DNA of 64,000 nt, from the NCBI GenBank assembly GCA_905233565.1, contig CAJOCL010000005.1, forward strand, positions 95,890-159,889, in the 5' to 3' direction. Made by a program: the position numbers and the translations under genes. Source of the DNA: an uncultured Synergistales bacterium. Its GTDB lineage: Bacteria > Synergistota > Synergistia > Synergistales > Aminobacteriaceae. Of the stretch, positions 53,928 to 62,818 are shown one piece after another. Each line of letters starts with the position of its first letter. Within the stretch, counting starts at the first letter, position 1. Under the pieces are notes generated by a model, which saw only the letters and a program-made list of their open reading frames with translations, searched no databases and was not told where the DNA came from.

Positions 53928-54944
53928 ATGAAGAAGTTCGTAGTAATCTTCACAGCAGCAGTCCTCGCAGTAACAGCAGCAGCGGCATTCGCGGCAACGG
54001 ATGCACTTGTCGGAGCTTGTATTTACAAGTTCGATGACACGTTCATGACGGGCGTACGCAACGCCATGCGCGCCGAAATGGAGAGACAGGGCGGAGAGCT
54101 TGAGATAGTCGACAGCCAGAACCGCCAGCCGGCTCAGAACGACCAGGTCGATGCCTATATCTCAAAAGGCGCAAACGCACTCATCGTCAACCCCGTTGAC
54201 AGAACCGCAGCCCAGCCCCTCATGGAGAAGGCAAAGGCCGAAAATCTTCCCATTGTATTCGTCAACCGCGAGCCTTATGCTGAAGTCATGAACGCTTACG
54301 ACAAAATCTGGTACGTAGGCGCAAAGGCTGAAGAGTCCGGCACCCAGTCAGGACAGATCATCGTTGACTACTTCAAAGCACACCCCGAAGCTGACAGAAA
54401 CGGTGACGGAAAGATTCAGTACATCATGATTCGCGGCGAACAGGGACATCAGGACGCTGTTTTACGCACTGAGTACTCAATCAAGGCCATGAAGGACGGC
54501 GGATTTGAGATCGTCGAACTCGGAAGCGATACGGCAAACTGGGACAAAGTTCAGGCAACCGACAAAATGAAGGGCTTTATCTCCGCAGTAGGTATCGACA
54601 ACATCGAGGCAGTACTCGCCAACAATGACGATATGGCACTCGGCGCAATCGAGGCACTCAAGGCTGAAGGCTACAACATGGGCGATCCCAAGAAATATAT
54701 CCCCGTCGTAGGCGTTGACGCAACAGCACCGGCACTCGAGGCAATGAGCAAGGGCGAAATGCTCGGAACAGTTCTCAATGACGCGGATAATCAGGGCTTC
54801 GCAGCCGTCAAAATCGCTGTAGTAGCTGCTGACGGAAACGCCGTAACTGAAGAGGCAATCGGTTATAAGATCACTGACGGGAAATACATCTGGATACCCT
54901 ACAGACCCGTTACGGTTGAGAATTACAAGCAGTTCATGAAATAG
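53928..54944 (+). CDS. mglB: Galactose/glucose-type ABC transporter substrate-binding protein (paralogue 1)
   Basis: 338 residues with a signal peptide ending AAFAA. It shows VGACIYKFDDTFMTGVRNAM and the calcium-binding loop DRNGDGKIQYIMIRGEQGH seen in MglB, and LANNDDMALGAIEAL. It uses many C-ending codons (atc, ctc, aac, gtc), more than its neighbours, which suggests high expression. A terminator separates it from the second binding protein and the mglAC genes, so it can be made in excess. Confidence 0.88.
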   Translation: MKKFVVIFTAAVLAVTAAAAFAATDALVGACIYKFDDTFMTGVRNAMRAEMERQGGELEIVDSQNRQPAQNDQVDAYISKGANALIVNPVDRTAAQPLMEKAKAENLPIVFVNREPYAEVMNAYDKIWYVGAKAEESGTQSGQIIVDYFKAHPEADRNGDGKIQYIMIRGEQGHQDAVLRTEYSIKAMKDGGFEIVELGSDTANWDKVQATDKMKGFISAVGIDNIEAVLANNDDMALGAIEALKAEGYNMGDPKKYIPVVGVDATAPALEAMSKGEMLGTVLNDADNQGFAAVKIAVVAADGNAVTEEAIGYKITDGKYIWIPYRPVTVENYKQFMK

Positions 54945-54962
54945 CAGAATGAAGTAAACACT

Positions 54963-55000
54963 GCCCCCGTTGAGCTGGCGCGGGGGTTTCTTTTCTTTTT
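54963..55000 (+). terminator. Terminator between the two binding-protein genes
   Basis: CCCCCG (54964-54969) pairs with CGGGGG (54981-54986), followed by TTTCTTTTCTTTTTT. Confidence 0.75.
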
Positions 55001-55021
55001 TAACGAAAGAGGTGAATCTTT

Positions 55022-56029
55022 TTGCGTAAAGTTTCTATGACAGCATTGATACTAGCTTTGATACTTGCTTTTTCGCAGTGTTCATTTGCTGATGATGTGA
55101 AAATCGGCTCATGTATCTACAGATTCAGCGATGCCTTTATGCTCCGTTTCAGAAATGCCATGTCGGCTGAAACAGAAAGGGAAGGGGCATCAATATTTAT
55201 TCTTGATTCTCAGAATGACCAGACTATACAGGATCAGCAGGTTGACGAGCTTATATCTTCGGGCGTAAATGTGTTAATCATCAACCCCGTTGACCGCATG
55301 GCCGCTCAAAATATAATTGACAAAGCAAAAAATGCAAATATTCCCGTAGTTTTTATTAACAGGGAGCCGCCTGCAGAGATTCTTAAGACTTATGACAAAG
55401 CATATTATGTCGGAGCTAAGGCAGAAGAGTCAGGCACGGAGCAGGGAGAACTTTTAGCGGCTTATCTTAAAGAACACCCGGAATATGACAAGAATAACGA
55501 TAAAAAATTACAGTTTGTTATGCTAATGGGCGAAAACGGGCATCAGGATATGATTTTGCGCTCTGAGTACTCAGTAAAGGCACTGAAAGATTCGGGAATA
55601 GTCCCCGTTCAGATTGTAGGAGCAATAGCAAACTGGGACAAGCTGCAGGCCATGAACATGATGAACGCATTTATCATGTCAATAGGCTCTGAGAACATCG
55701 AGGCAGTAATAGCAAATAATGATGAAATGGCACTCGGTGCGGTCGAAGCACTGAAAGCAAACGACTACAACAAGGGAAATCCTGAAATGTATATCCCTGT
55801 TGTCGGAGTTGACGCGAACGCCTCAGCACTCGATGCAATGGACAGGGGCGAAATGCTCGGCACCGTTCTTAATGACGCTGACGGTCAGGGGAAAGCCGCC
55901 GTTAAATTAGCAGCTGCCTTAGTGTCCGGCAAAGATATAAAGTCAGATATAAAGTCGCTGGGCTATGAGATTACTGACAACAGGTACATATGGATACCGT
56001 ATCAGAAAGTTACGAGAGGTGAGAAGTAA
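55022..56029 (+). CDS. Galactose/glucose-type ABC transporter substrate-binding protein (paralogue 2)
   Basis: 335 residues from TTG 55022 behind AGAGGTGA. Paralogue of the upstream protein across its length (SCIYRFSDAFMLRFRNAMSAE, INPVDRMAAQ, YVGAKAEESGT, IEAVIANNDEMALG). The calcium-loop copy is DKNNDKKLQ, keeping the Asp/Asn pattern. Codon use is more A/T-ending than in paralogue 1. It is followed 1 nt later by mglA, so it is the one coupled to the transporter. A different sugar may be its ligand. Confidence 0.87.
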   Translation: MRKVSMTALILALILAFSQCSFADDVKIGSCIYRFSDAFMLRFRNAMSAETEREGASIFILDSQNDQTIQDQQVDELISSGVNVLIINPVDRMAAQNIIDKAKNANIPVVFINREPPAEILKTYDKAYYVGAKAEESGTEQGELLAAYLKEHPEYDKNNDKKLQFVMLMGENGHQDMILRSEYSVKALKDSGIVPVQIVGAIANWDKLQAMNMMNAFIMSIGSENIEAVIANNDEMALGAVEALKANDYNKGNPEMYIPVVGVDANASALDAMDRGEMLGTVLNDADGQGKAAVKLAAALVSGKDIKSDIKSLGYEITDNRYIWIPYQKVTRGEK

Positions 56030-56030
56030 A

Positions 56031-57566
56031 GTGAGTGATTACCTGCTTGAAATGAAAAACATCACGAAGACATTTCCCGGCGTTAAGGCTCTCGATAATG
56101 TAAATCTTAATGTCCGTAAAGGCACCGTACACGCTCTTATGGGTGAGAACGGCGCGGGAAAATCTACGCTGATGAAATGCCTGTTTGGTATTTACGAGCC
56201 TGACGGGGGCGAAATTTTTCTGGAAGGCAAAAAAGCCGAAATACATTCGGCGCGTCAGGCAATGGACAAGGGAATCGCAATGGTTCATCAGGAACTTCAC
56301 CCGATAAGATTCCGTTCAGTCATGGAAAATGTATATCTCGGCAGATTTCCCGGACACATGGGAGTTGTTGACCATAAGGCAATGTACGAGAAGACTAAGG
56401 CACTCTTTGATGATTTGGAGCTTGATGTCGATCCGCTGGCATTGGCCGGTGAACAGTCAGCAGCAATACTTCAGATGATGGAGATTGCAAGGGCTGTTGA
56501 TATGAAGGCAAAAATAATAATCCTTGACGAGCCTACAAGTTCATTGTCAGACAGGGAAGTCGATCACCTGTTCAAGATAATAAACAGATTACGCGCTCAG
56601 GGTGTTGCTTTCGTCTACATCTCGCACAAGATGAAGGAAATTCTCGAAATTTCAGACGAGATCACTGTCATGAGAGACGGGACTTACGTCGGGACATGGC
56701 CGGTTACTGATGAAAAGGGCGAGAAATTGACGATTGACTTTATCATAAAACAAATGGTAGGCCGTGAAATGACTAACCAGTTCCCGCCGAGAGAAGGAAA
56801 GCCGAGCGATGAAATAGTCTTGAAAGTTGAGAATGTATGCTCACCGTTAAGAAAATCATTCCAGAATGTCAGTTTTGAACTTCACAGACAGGAGATTTTA
56901 GGGATCGGCGGACTTGTCGGGGCGCAGAGAACGGAATTTGTTGAGGCTCTTTTCGGATTAAGGGGGATTGCGTCAGGCGAAATTTTATTGAACGGCGCGA
57001 ATTATGCCGCAAAATCGCCGGGATTCGCAAAGTCAAGAGGGCTTGCGTTATTAACTGAGGAACGCAGGGCAACGGGTATATTCGGAATACTCCCGATACT
57101 TGAAAATACGGTCATTGCTAACCAGAAAAATTACGCGCACTTAGGCATTCTCAACGACAGAAAACGCGCTGTAGATGCTGACGCGGAGTGCAAAAAACTC
57201 AATGTCAAAACACCTTCTCTTAACACGCTTATACAGAACCTTAGCGGAGGAAATCAGCAGAAAGTCCTGATTGCCCGCTGGCTTCTGACAAATTCGGACA
57301 TTCTCATACTTGACGAACCTACAAGGGGAATTGACGTAGGAGCAAAGTACGAAATTTATAACATAATGCTCGAACAGATAGCACAGGGGAAATCAATAAT
57401 CATGATTTCGTCGGAAATGCCCGAATTAATGGGAATGTCTGACAGAATAATGGTAATGTGCGAAGGAAGGGTAACGGGCTTCCTGAATAAGGGAGAATAC
57501 TCGCAGGAAAAAATTATGGCACTTGCTACACAGTTTGCGGGCCGTAAAGATAATACTGCTGCATAA
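56031..57566 (+). CDS. mglA: Sugar ABC transporter ATP-binding protein (MglA/RbsA type)
   Basis: 511 residues with two ATPase halves. The first has GENGAGKSTLMKCLFG, LSGG replaced by AGEQSAAILQMMEIARA and ILDEPTSSLS. The second has NLSGGNQQKVLIARW and ILDEPTRGIDVG, with a divergent P-loop (GIGGLVGAQRTEFVEAL), as in MglA. GTG at 56031 was chosen behind GAGAGGTG; a frame from 55965 overlaps the binding-protein gene and was rejected. Confidence 0.93.
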   Translation: MSDYLLEMKNITKTFPGVKALDNVNLNVRKGTVHALMGENGAGKSTLMKCLFGIYEPDGGEIFLEGKKAEIHSARQAMDKGIAMVHQELHPIRFRSVMENVYLGRFPGHMGVVDHKAMYEKTKALFDDLELDVDPLALAGEQSAAILQMMEIARAVDMKAKIIILDEPTSSLSDREVDHLFKIINRLRAQGVAFVYISHKMKEILEISDEITVMRDGTYVGTWPVTDEKGEKLTIDFIIKQMVGREMTNQFPPREGKPSDEIVLKVENVCSPLRKSFQNVSFELHRQEILGIGGLVGAQRTEFVEALFGLRGIASGEILLNGANYAAKSPGFAKSRGLALLTEERRATGIFGILPILENTVIANQKNYAHLGILNDRKRAVDADAECKKLNVKTPSLNTLIQNLSGGNQQKVLIARWLLTNSDILILDEPTRGIDVGAKYEIYNIMLEQIAQGKSIIMISSEMPELMGMSDRIMVMCEGRVTGFLNKGEYSQEKIMALATQFAGRKDNTAA

Positions 57567-57589
57567 AATACAGGAGGAAAATACTTATC

Positions 57590-58816
57590 ATGGCAGAAAT
57601 TAAAACATCACGTTCAAAGCGTCTGTTCACAACGGGGGGTATAGCGTTCCTGATTCTGGGAATTGCTTTATATTTCCTGAAAGCTCCGATGGGGCTTAAC
57701 CGAAAGATCTATGATCTTCCCGTCTTCCTGATTATAATCGGCATATGTTTTGCACTGAAGGGCTTTATGGCAAAGGACAAGACCGAAGAAGAGGCATCGT
57801 TGGCAGGAAAGACATTCACGGAATTTCTGACGAATAACGCAATACTGCTCGCAATGTTAGTGCTTGTCATCGTAATATGTATACTTCAGCCGCGATTTAT
57901 GCAGATAAGGGTTGCGCTTGACATTCTCACGCAGTCATCGACAAAATTAATCATGGCTCTTGGAATATGCTTCACGCTGTTGATCGCAGGTACTGACCTC
58001 AGCGCGGGCCGAATGGTAGGGCTTGCGGCGGTTATTTCAGCGTCAATGATGCAGACGGCTACATATGCAAACAGATTTTTCCCGGATCTTCCGCAGGTTG
58101 CCGTATGGATGCCGATAATAATAGCGATACTTGCCTGTATGGTATTCGGTGCATTGAACGGATTCTTAGTCGCAAAATATGACATGCATCCGTTCATTGC
58201 GACGCTTGCCGTTCAGGTCATAATTTACGGAGCCTGCTCACTGTATTTCGACATGCCCCCGAACAATTCACAGCCTATCGGAGGAATAAGGCCGGATTTC
58301 GCACAGTTAGGACAGATGAGGCTGCTTTCAGGAATTTATCAGGGATTTCCGGGAATAAGCATACTGATTCCGATCGCCGTAGTAATCTGCGTGATAATCT
58401 GGTTCATTCTGAACAAAACGGTATTCGGAAAGAACGTTTACGCAATCGGCGGGAACCGTGAAGCCGCAGTAGTCGCCGGAATTAACGTATTCAAAAACAT
58501 AATGGGAATATTCATTCTTGCATCATGCCTTTACGGTATAGCAGGAGTTCTTGAGGCAGCAAGGACGGCAGGAGCAACGAATAACTACGGCAACGGTTAC
58601 GAGCTTGACGCTATTGCAGCCTGTGTTGTCGGCGGTGTATCCCTTAACGGAGGCATCGGCAAGGTCGGCGGTATCATCATGGGTGTTTTGATCTTCACGA
58701 TAATACAGTACGGCCTTCAGTTCATTAACGTTTCGCCCATGTGGCAGCAGGTTATTAAGGGCGTAATCATTGCGGTTGCTGTTGCTATTGACCTTACTAA
58801 ATACCGCAGGAAGTAA
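57590..58816 (+). CDS. mglC: Sugar ABC transporter permease (MglC type)
   Basis: 408 residues with about ten membrane segments. GTDLSAGRMVGLAAVISASM, GALNGFLVAKYDMHPFIATL and the C-terminal GNREAAVVAGINV and GGVSLNGGIGKVGGIIMGVL are hallmarks of ribose/galactose permeases. ATG follows AGGAGG. It ends the operon, with a terminator 24 nt on. Confidence 0.94.
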   Translation: MAEIKTSRSKRLFTTGGIAFLILGIALYFLKAPMGLNRKIYDLPVFLIIIGICFALKGFMAKDKTEEEASLAGKTFTEFLTNNAILLAMLVLVIVICILQPRFMQIRVALDILTQSSTKLIMALGICFTLLIAGTDLSAGRMVGLAAVISASMMQTATYANRFFPDLPQVAVWMPIIIAILACMVFGALNGFLVAKYDMHPFIATLAVQVIIYGACSLYFDMPPNNSQPIGGIRPDFAQLGQMRLLSGIYQGFPGISILIPIAVVICVIIWFILNKTVFGKNVYAIGGNREAAVVAGINVFKNIMGIFILASCLYGIAGVLEAARTAGATNNYGNGYELDAIAACVVGGVSLNGGIGKVGGIIMGVLIFTIIQYGLQFINVSPMWQQVIKGVIIAVAVAIDLTKYRRK

Positions 58817-58837
58817 TATTAAATGTAAATAACTTTT

Positions 58838-58874
58838 CCCCCTCTGGTCTTCATGGCCGGAGGGATTTTTTTTA
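58838..58874 (+). terminator. Terminator of the mgl operon
   Basis: CCCTCTGG (58840-58847) pairs with CCGGAGGG (58857-58864), with one T-G pair, then nine T. Confidence 0.85.
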
Positions 58875-58875
58875 G

Positions 58876-58884
58876 TGCTATAAT
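58876..58884 (+). promoter_or_regulatory. Extended -10 promoter of prfB
   Basis: TGCTATAAT directly after the mgl terminator. Confidence 0.6.
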
Positions 58885-58918
58885 CCAAAATAATTAAATA
58901 ATCTGAAAGGTTAGTTTT

Positions 58919-60023
58919 ATGAATCCTAATATTAAGACAGAACTGGAAGAACTGCATACGTTAATACACAACATGCAGGACAGTCTTTGACCTAAAGTCA
59001 TTAAACGAAAGTTCAAAGAAATTAACGGAACAGACATTAACGCCTGATTTCTGGAACAGTGAAGGCCGTGAAGATACGCTGAAGGAATTATCACGCGTCA
59101 ACTCACAGCTCGAAAACTGGAAGCATATTCAGAGCGAATACGGCGATTTGACCGCGCTTGAAGAGATTCTCAGTATCAGCGATGACTCAGAACTTGAGGC
59201 AGAATTTGACCGCAGAGCCTCAGATTTGCGGCGTGAACTTGAACGCGAAAGTTTGTTATTGCTTCTTAATGAGCCTTATGACAACTCTAACGCAATCTTA
59301 ATGATTCATGCAGGTTCAGGCGGCTTGGACTCTCAGGACTGGGCGGGTATGTTGCTGCGTATGTACATGAGATATTTTGAGCGCGAGGGTTTCAAAGCAA
59401 ACGTAATCGAGGCAATGAATGACGAGGGCGAAGGCATAAAGAACGCAACCGTTCTCGTTGAAGGTGATTACGCTTATGGATTTTTGAAGGCTGAAAGGGG
59501 AGTTCACAGGCTCGTCAGAATTTCGCCTTTTGACAGCGCACACAGGAGGCATACAAGTTTTGCGAGCGTATTGGTATCTCCTGAAGTCAGCGATGATGTT
59601 GACATTGAGATTAAGCCCGAAGATCTAAAAGTTGACACTTTCAGGGCATCAGGCGCGGGCGGTCAGTACGTAAACAGGACTGATAGCGCGATACGGATAA
59701 CCCATATTCCGACCGGTATAGTAGTAACATGTCAGAATGAGCGTTCACAGCACATGAACAGGGCTACGGCAATGCACGTCCTGAAAAGCCGCTTGTATGA
59801 CATGGCCGTACATGAGCGCGAGGAAGAATTAGCCTCAGTCGTCGGCGACAAGAAAGAAGCTGCATGGGGCAGCCAGATACGGAGCTATGTACTACACCCG
59901 TATACTCTCGTTAAAGATCACAGGACTAATTACGAAAAGGGAAATATACAATCAGTCCTTGACGGTGATATAAACGACTTCATAATGGAATATCTGAAGC
60001 AGAGGGCCAGAAGCAATGTTTAA
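58919..60023 (+). CDS. prfB: Peptide chain release factor 2, with programmed +1 frameshift
   Basis: The first 23 codons from ATG 58919 (ribosome-binding site AAAGG) end at CTT followed by an in-frame TGA (58988-58990). Slipping one base at CTT-T (58985-58988) gives GAC-CTA onward and continues to 60023, for about 367 residues, matching RF2. This is the autoregulatory frameshift of RF2: low RF2 favours slipping past its own UGA. The GGQ loop is ASGAGGQYVNRTDSAIRI and the codon-recognition motif is S-P-F in RISPFDSAH. The usual SD-like run before the slip site is only GCAGGACAGT here. Confidence 0.95.
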
Positions 60024-61743
60024 GAGCAAAGTTTTAACATTAATTTTAATGTTTATGATGATAAGCGTACCTGCAAGCGGTGCTAAATTCATACCCGAAC
60101 AGCCTGTAATTCCCGTTCATGAATTAAAACCGGGAATGAGCGGTTACATGCTGACGGTCATTAAAGGGACTGAGCCTTCAAAAATTCCCCTAAAAATAAT
60201 AAGCATAATCCCCCAGAAGCCCGGCAAAAGCATGAGAGAGGCAATTTTAATAAAAATCTTGGGCGGAACGAAATTAGCACAGGGGATGAGCGGTTCTCCG
60301 GTTTTCGTTAATGGCAGGTTAGCAGGTGCGATCCGCAGCGGATGGGAACAGTCAGACCAGACTCTCGCCCTAGCAGTTCCAATAGAGGCCATGTGTTCAG
60401 TTTTTGATTTTGAGGAAAGCACTATAACTTCAACTGAAAGTTTAGCACTCATGAATTTATCTCTTTCAGGTCTGAGCGTAAACAATCCTTCGATTTCTGA
60501 ACTGTCTCAGAAAATCGGCGTAACTTTCACTCAGGGAATGAACGCTAATTCAGGAAATTTAACGGCTGGAACAATGAAATTAAAGCCCGGCGATTCACTT
60601 GCAGGGATTCTTGTCTGGGGAGATGTCGAACTTTCGGCAATCGGGACTTTGACGGCAACAGCTAAGGACGGAAGATTTTTAGCATTCGGCCATGACTTTC
60701 TGAAGCGCGGAACTTCAGCTTATCCTTCAGCGGGTGCAGTTATTCATGAAATAGTGAACAGTTCATCATTCCCCTTCAAATTAGCAACAACAAGCGTTAT
60801 TAACGGCACTATAACTCAGGACAGGGAGGCAGCAGTTGGCGGAAGATTCGGTTATTATGCCCCGTCAGTTTCATGTGAATTTATTTTCAGGGATTTAGAC
60901 AGAAAAACTGAAGATAAATACAAGTTCAGGACAATAGCCGACGACTTTTTGACTGATAAGCTCATTGACGGCATATTGTCAGGTTTGGCTGAAGAGTTAT
61001 GGGGACGCAAGGGACAGGGTACAATGAGCGTAAATCTGAGGATTGACGGGCGGAATATTCCAAACGGCTGGGCGAGAAGGGATATATTTTTTTCTGAAAG
61101 TAATATAGCCTCTGAGGCTTTCAAACAGGCAAAGACGGTTATAAATGCTTTTCTTACGCAGCCTTTTTCAGAGACGTTCCCTGCAGGCTTCACGGTAACT
61201 GTTGAGGCTACTCAGCTCCCAAAAGTTCTGATAATTGAAGATGTTGAAACTGTTTCAGACGCAGAGCCGGGAAGTGAAATAGAAATTTCGGTTAAATTAC
61301 GGGGCTGGAGGACTGAGCCTGTTACAAGAAAGTTCAAGATGAAAATTCCCGAAGATTCTTCAGGGGTTGTTGAAGTCATTGTTCGCGGAGGCGGCGTTCA
61401 GTCATTCCCCCAGACGGCTGTTGACGAGGGCTTGAAGTCAATAACAAGCCTTGAAAGACTGCTGACGGAGTTCAACGCTGCTGACGGAAATAATCAGCTT
61501 ATAATTGAGCTTAACACCGACAGAATGGAAAATATAATCCAGAACATCAGGAACAAAAGAAAATCTTCGGCAAAATCAAAATCTGAAGGCAGACAGGAAA
61601 GAATGCCCGATTTCCTGCCCGAAGAAGAGGAATATTTAAGCGAGACTAAAGAACGCCGTATTAAAGAAGGCACGCTGAAAATCTATAACTCAGATTACTT
61701 TATTGACGGCCTGATGAAACGGATAATACATGTTGAAAAATGA
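60016..61743 (+). CDS. SpoIVB-type S55-family serine peptidase, exported
   Basis: 575 residues. A signal peptide (VLTLILMFMMISVPASG) is followed by a chymotrypsin-like S55 domain (about 20-260) with PVHELKPGMSGYMLTVIKG, and the nucleophile motif AQGMSGSPVFVNGRLAGAI. The C-terminal part (about 300-575) has beta-rich and coiled segments of unknown fold. In Bacillus SpoIVB activates sigma-K during sporulation. Nothing in this window points to sporulation, so an envelope signalling or processing role is likelier. Overlaps prfB by 8 nt and tmk by 4 nt. Confidence 0.8.
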   Translation: MFKSKVLTLILMFMMISVPASGAKFIPEQPVIPVHELKPGMSGYMLTVIKGTEPSKIPLKIISIIPQKPGKSMREAILIKILGGTKLAQGMSGSPVFVNGRLAGAIRSGWEQSDQTLALAVPIEAMCSVFDFEESTITSTESLALMNLSLSGLSVNNPSISELSQKIGVTFTQGMNANSGNLTAGTMKLKPGDSLAGILVWGDVELSAIGTLTATAKDGRFLAFGHDFLKRGTSAYPSAGAVIHEIVNSSSFPFKLATTSVINGTITQDREAAVGGRFGYYAPSVSCEFIFRDLDRKTEDKYKFRTIADDFLTDKLIDGILSGLAEELWGRKGQGTMSVNLRIDGRNIPNGWARRDIFFSESNIASEAFKQAKTVINAFLTQPFSETFPAGFTVTVEATQLPKVLIIEDVETVSDAEPGSEIEISVKLRGWRTEPVTRKFKMKIPEDSSGVVEVIVRGGGVQSFPQTAVDEGLKSITSLERLLTEFNAADGNNQLIIELNTDRMENIIQNIRNKRKSSAKSKSEGRQERMPDFLPEEEEYLSETKERRIKEGTLKIYNSDYFIDGLMKRIIHVEK

Positions 61744-62360
61744 AATATACGGGGAAATTTATTACAATTGAAGGTATTGACGGCTCAGGGAAAACAACTC
61801 AGTCATTAAAATTATCGCAATGGCTTGAGGAACGTACAGGCAGAAAAACGATAAGGACATTTGAGCCGGGCGGATGGCCTGACGGTCAACATCTGCGTGA
61901 ATTTATCCTTAACAGCCGTAATTTCTGCGCGTTGTCGGAGCTTTTCATGTTCCTTGCTGACAGGGCCGAACACGTCAGGCGCGTAATACTCCCCTCTCTC
62001 GAAGCCGGAAATAACATAATCTGCGAACGCTGGAACGAATCAACGCTTGCTTACCAGTCCGGCGGCCATGACACAGATATTTCACGGGCTGAAAAAATTA
62101 TTGCTGACTGTAAATTCCCCGAACCTGACGCGAAAATATTTCTTGACATTTCACCCGAAATCGCAGTGTCACGCATAAAATCACGTGAAAAAAGCGATAA
62201 ATTCGAGGACGAGGGATTAACTCTCATGAAAAAAGTATCGGATTTCTACAGGCACAGGGCAGATGTTAAGGGCAGCAGATTTATACGCGTAATATGCGAC
62301 GGACTGAACGAGAATGAAGTTTTTGATGCCGTTAAAACACGACTGGAGGCCGTTACGTGA
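61740..62360 (+). CDS. tmk: Thymidylate kinase
   Basis: 206 residues. The P-loop is GIDGSGKTTQ, the DR-x motif is ICERWNESTLAYQ, and the LID region is KSREKSDKFEDEGL. It phosphorylates dTMP to dTDP. ATGA overlap with the upstream gene and GTGA overlap with yaaR show a tightly packed operon. Confidence 0.95.
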   Translation: MKYTGKFITIEGIDGSGKTTQSLKLSQWLEERTGRKTIRTFEPGGWPDGQHLREFILNSRNFCALSELFMFLADRAEHVRRVILPSLEAGNNIICERWNESTLAYQSGGHDTDISRAEKIIADCKFPEPDAKIFLDISPEIAVSRIKSREKSDKFEDEGLTLMKKVSDFYRHRADVKGSRFIRVICDGLNENEVFDAVKTRLEAVT

Positions 62361-62818
62361 GCGCAATACAGATAAAGCGCGGAGGAGGAGAACCGGCAGC
62401 CTCATCACAGCCGCGAATTGAATACGGAGGCAGCAGCACGGGACGCAACGCAAGCCCCGCAAGTTCCATAGCCTCGTCAGCATTTTCATTTGATGCAGCA
62501 ATGGAGTCTTCGGAGCTTGAGGAACTTCTCGACCGTCTTTATGAACTTTCGGATAAATTATCAGTTTTTCCAGGCGGACGCTTAATTGAGGAATACAGGA
62601 ACGTTTTGCATGAATTGTTGAAGAGGGCTGCTCAGGGTCTCAGAATAAAGCGTGATATGAGGTGGCGCAAGACTGACCGTAAAATGTACGTAACTATCGA
62701 ACGCGCAGGGAAAGCAATGGAGGAACTTGAAGAGGCGTTTGTTTACGAGGGCAACAGGACGAAGGCGCTTGCTCTTATGGAGGAAATAAAAGGTTGTCTG
62801 ATCTCTCTGTTAATGTAA
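62357..62818 (+). CDS. yaaR: YaaR-family protein (DUF327)
   Basis: 153 residues with a Ser/Gly/Ala-rich N-terminus and an all-helical C-terminal domain (LEELLDRLYELSDKLS, LIEEYRNVLHELLKRAAQGL, RKTDRKMYVTIERAGKAM). The same tmk-yaaR-holB-yaaT order occurs in Firmicutes. Function is not settled; a link to replication or signalling is inferred from synteny. GTG start at 62357. Confidence 0.8.
   Translation: MSAIQIKRGGGEPAASSQPRIEYGGSSTGRNASPASSIASSAFSFDAAMESSELEELLDRLYELSDKLSVFPGGRLIEEYRNVLHELLKRAAQGLRIKRDMRWRKTDRKMYVTIERAGKAMEELEEAFVYEGNRTKALALMEEIKGCLISLLM

Noticed and set aside
58919..58990. prfB as a pseudogene because of the in-frame TGA
   Set aside because: The CTT-TGA-C context at codon 24 is the known RF2 programmed frameshift site, and the rest of the frame is intact.
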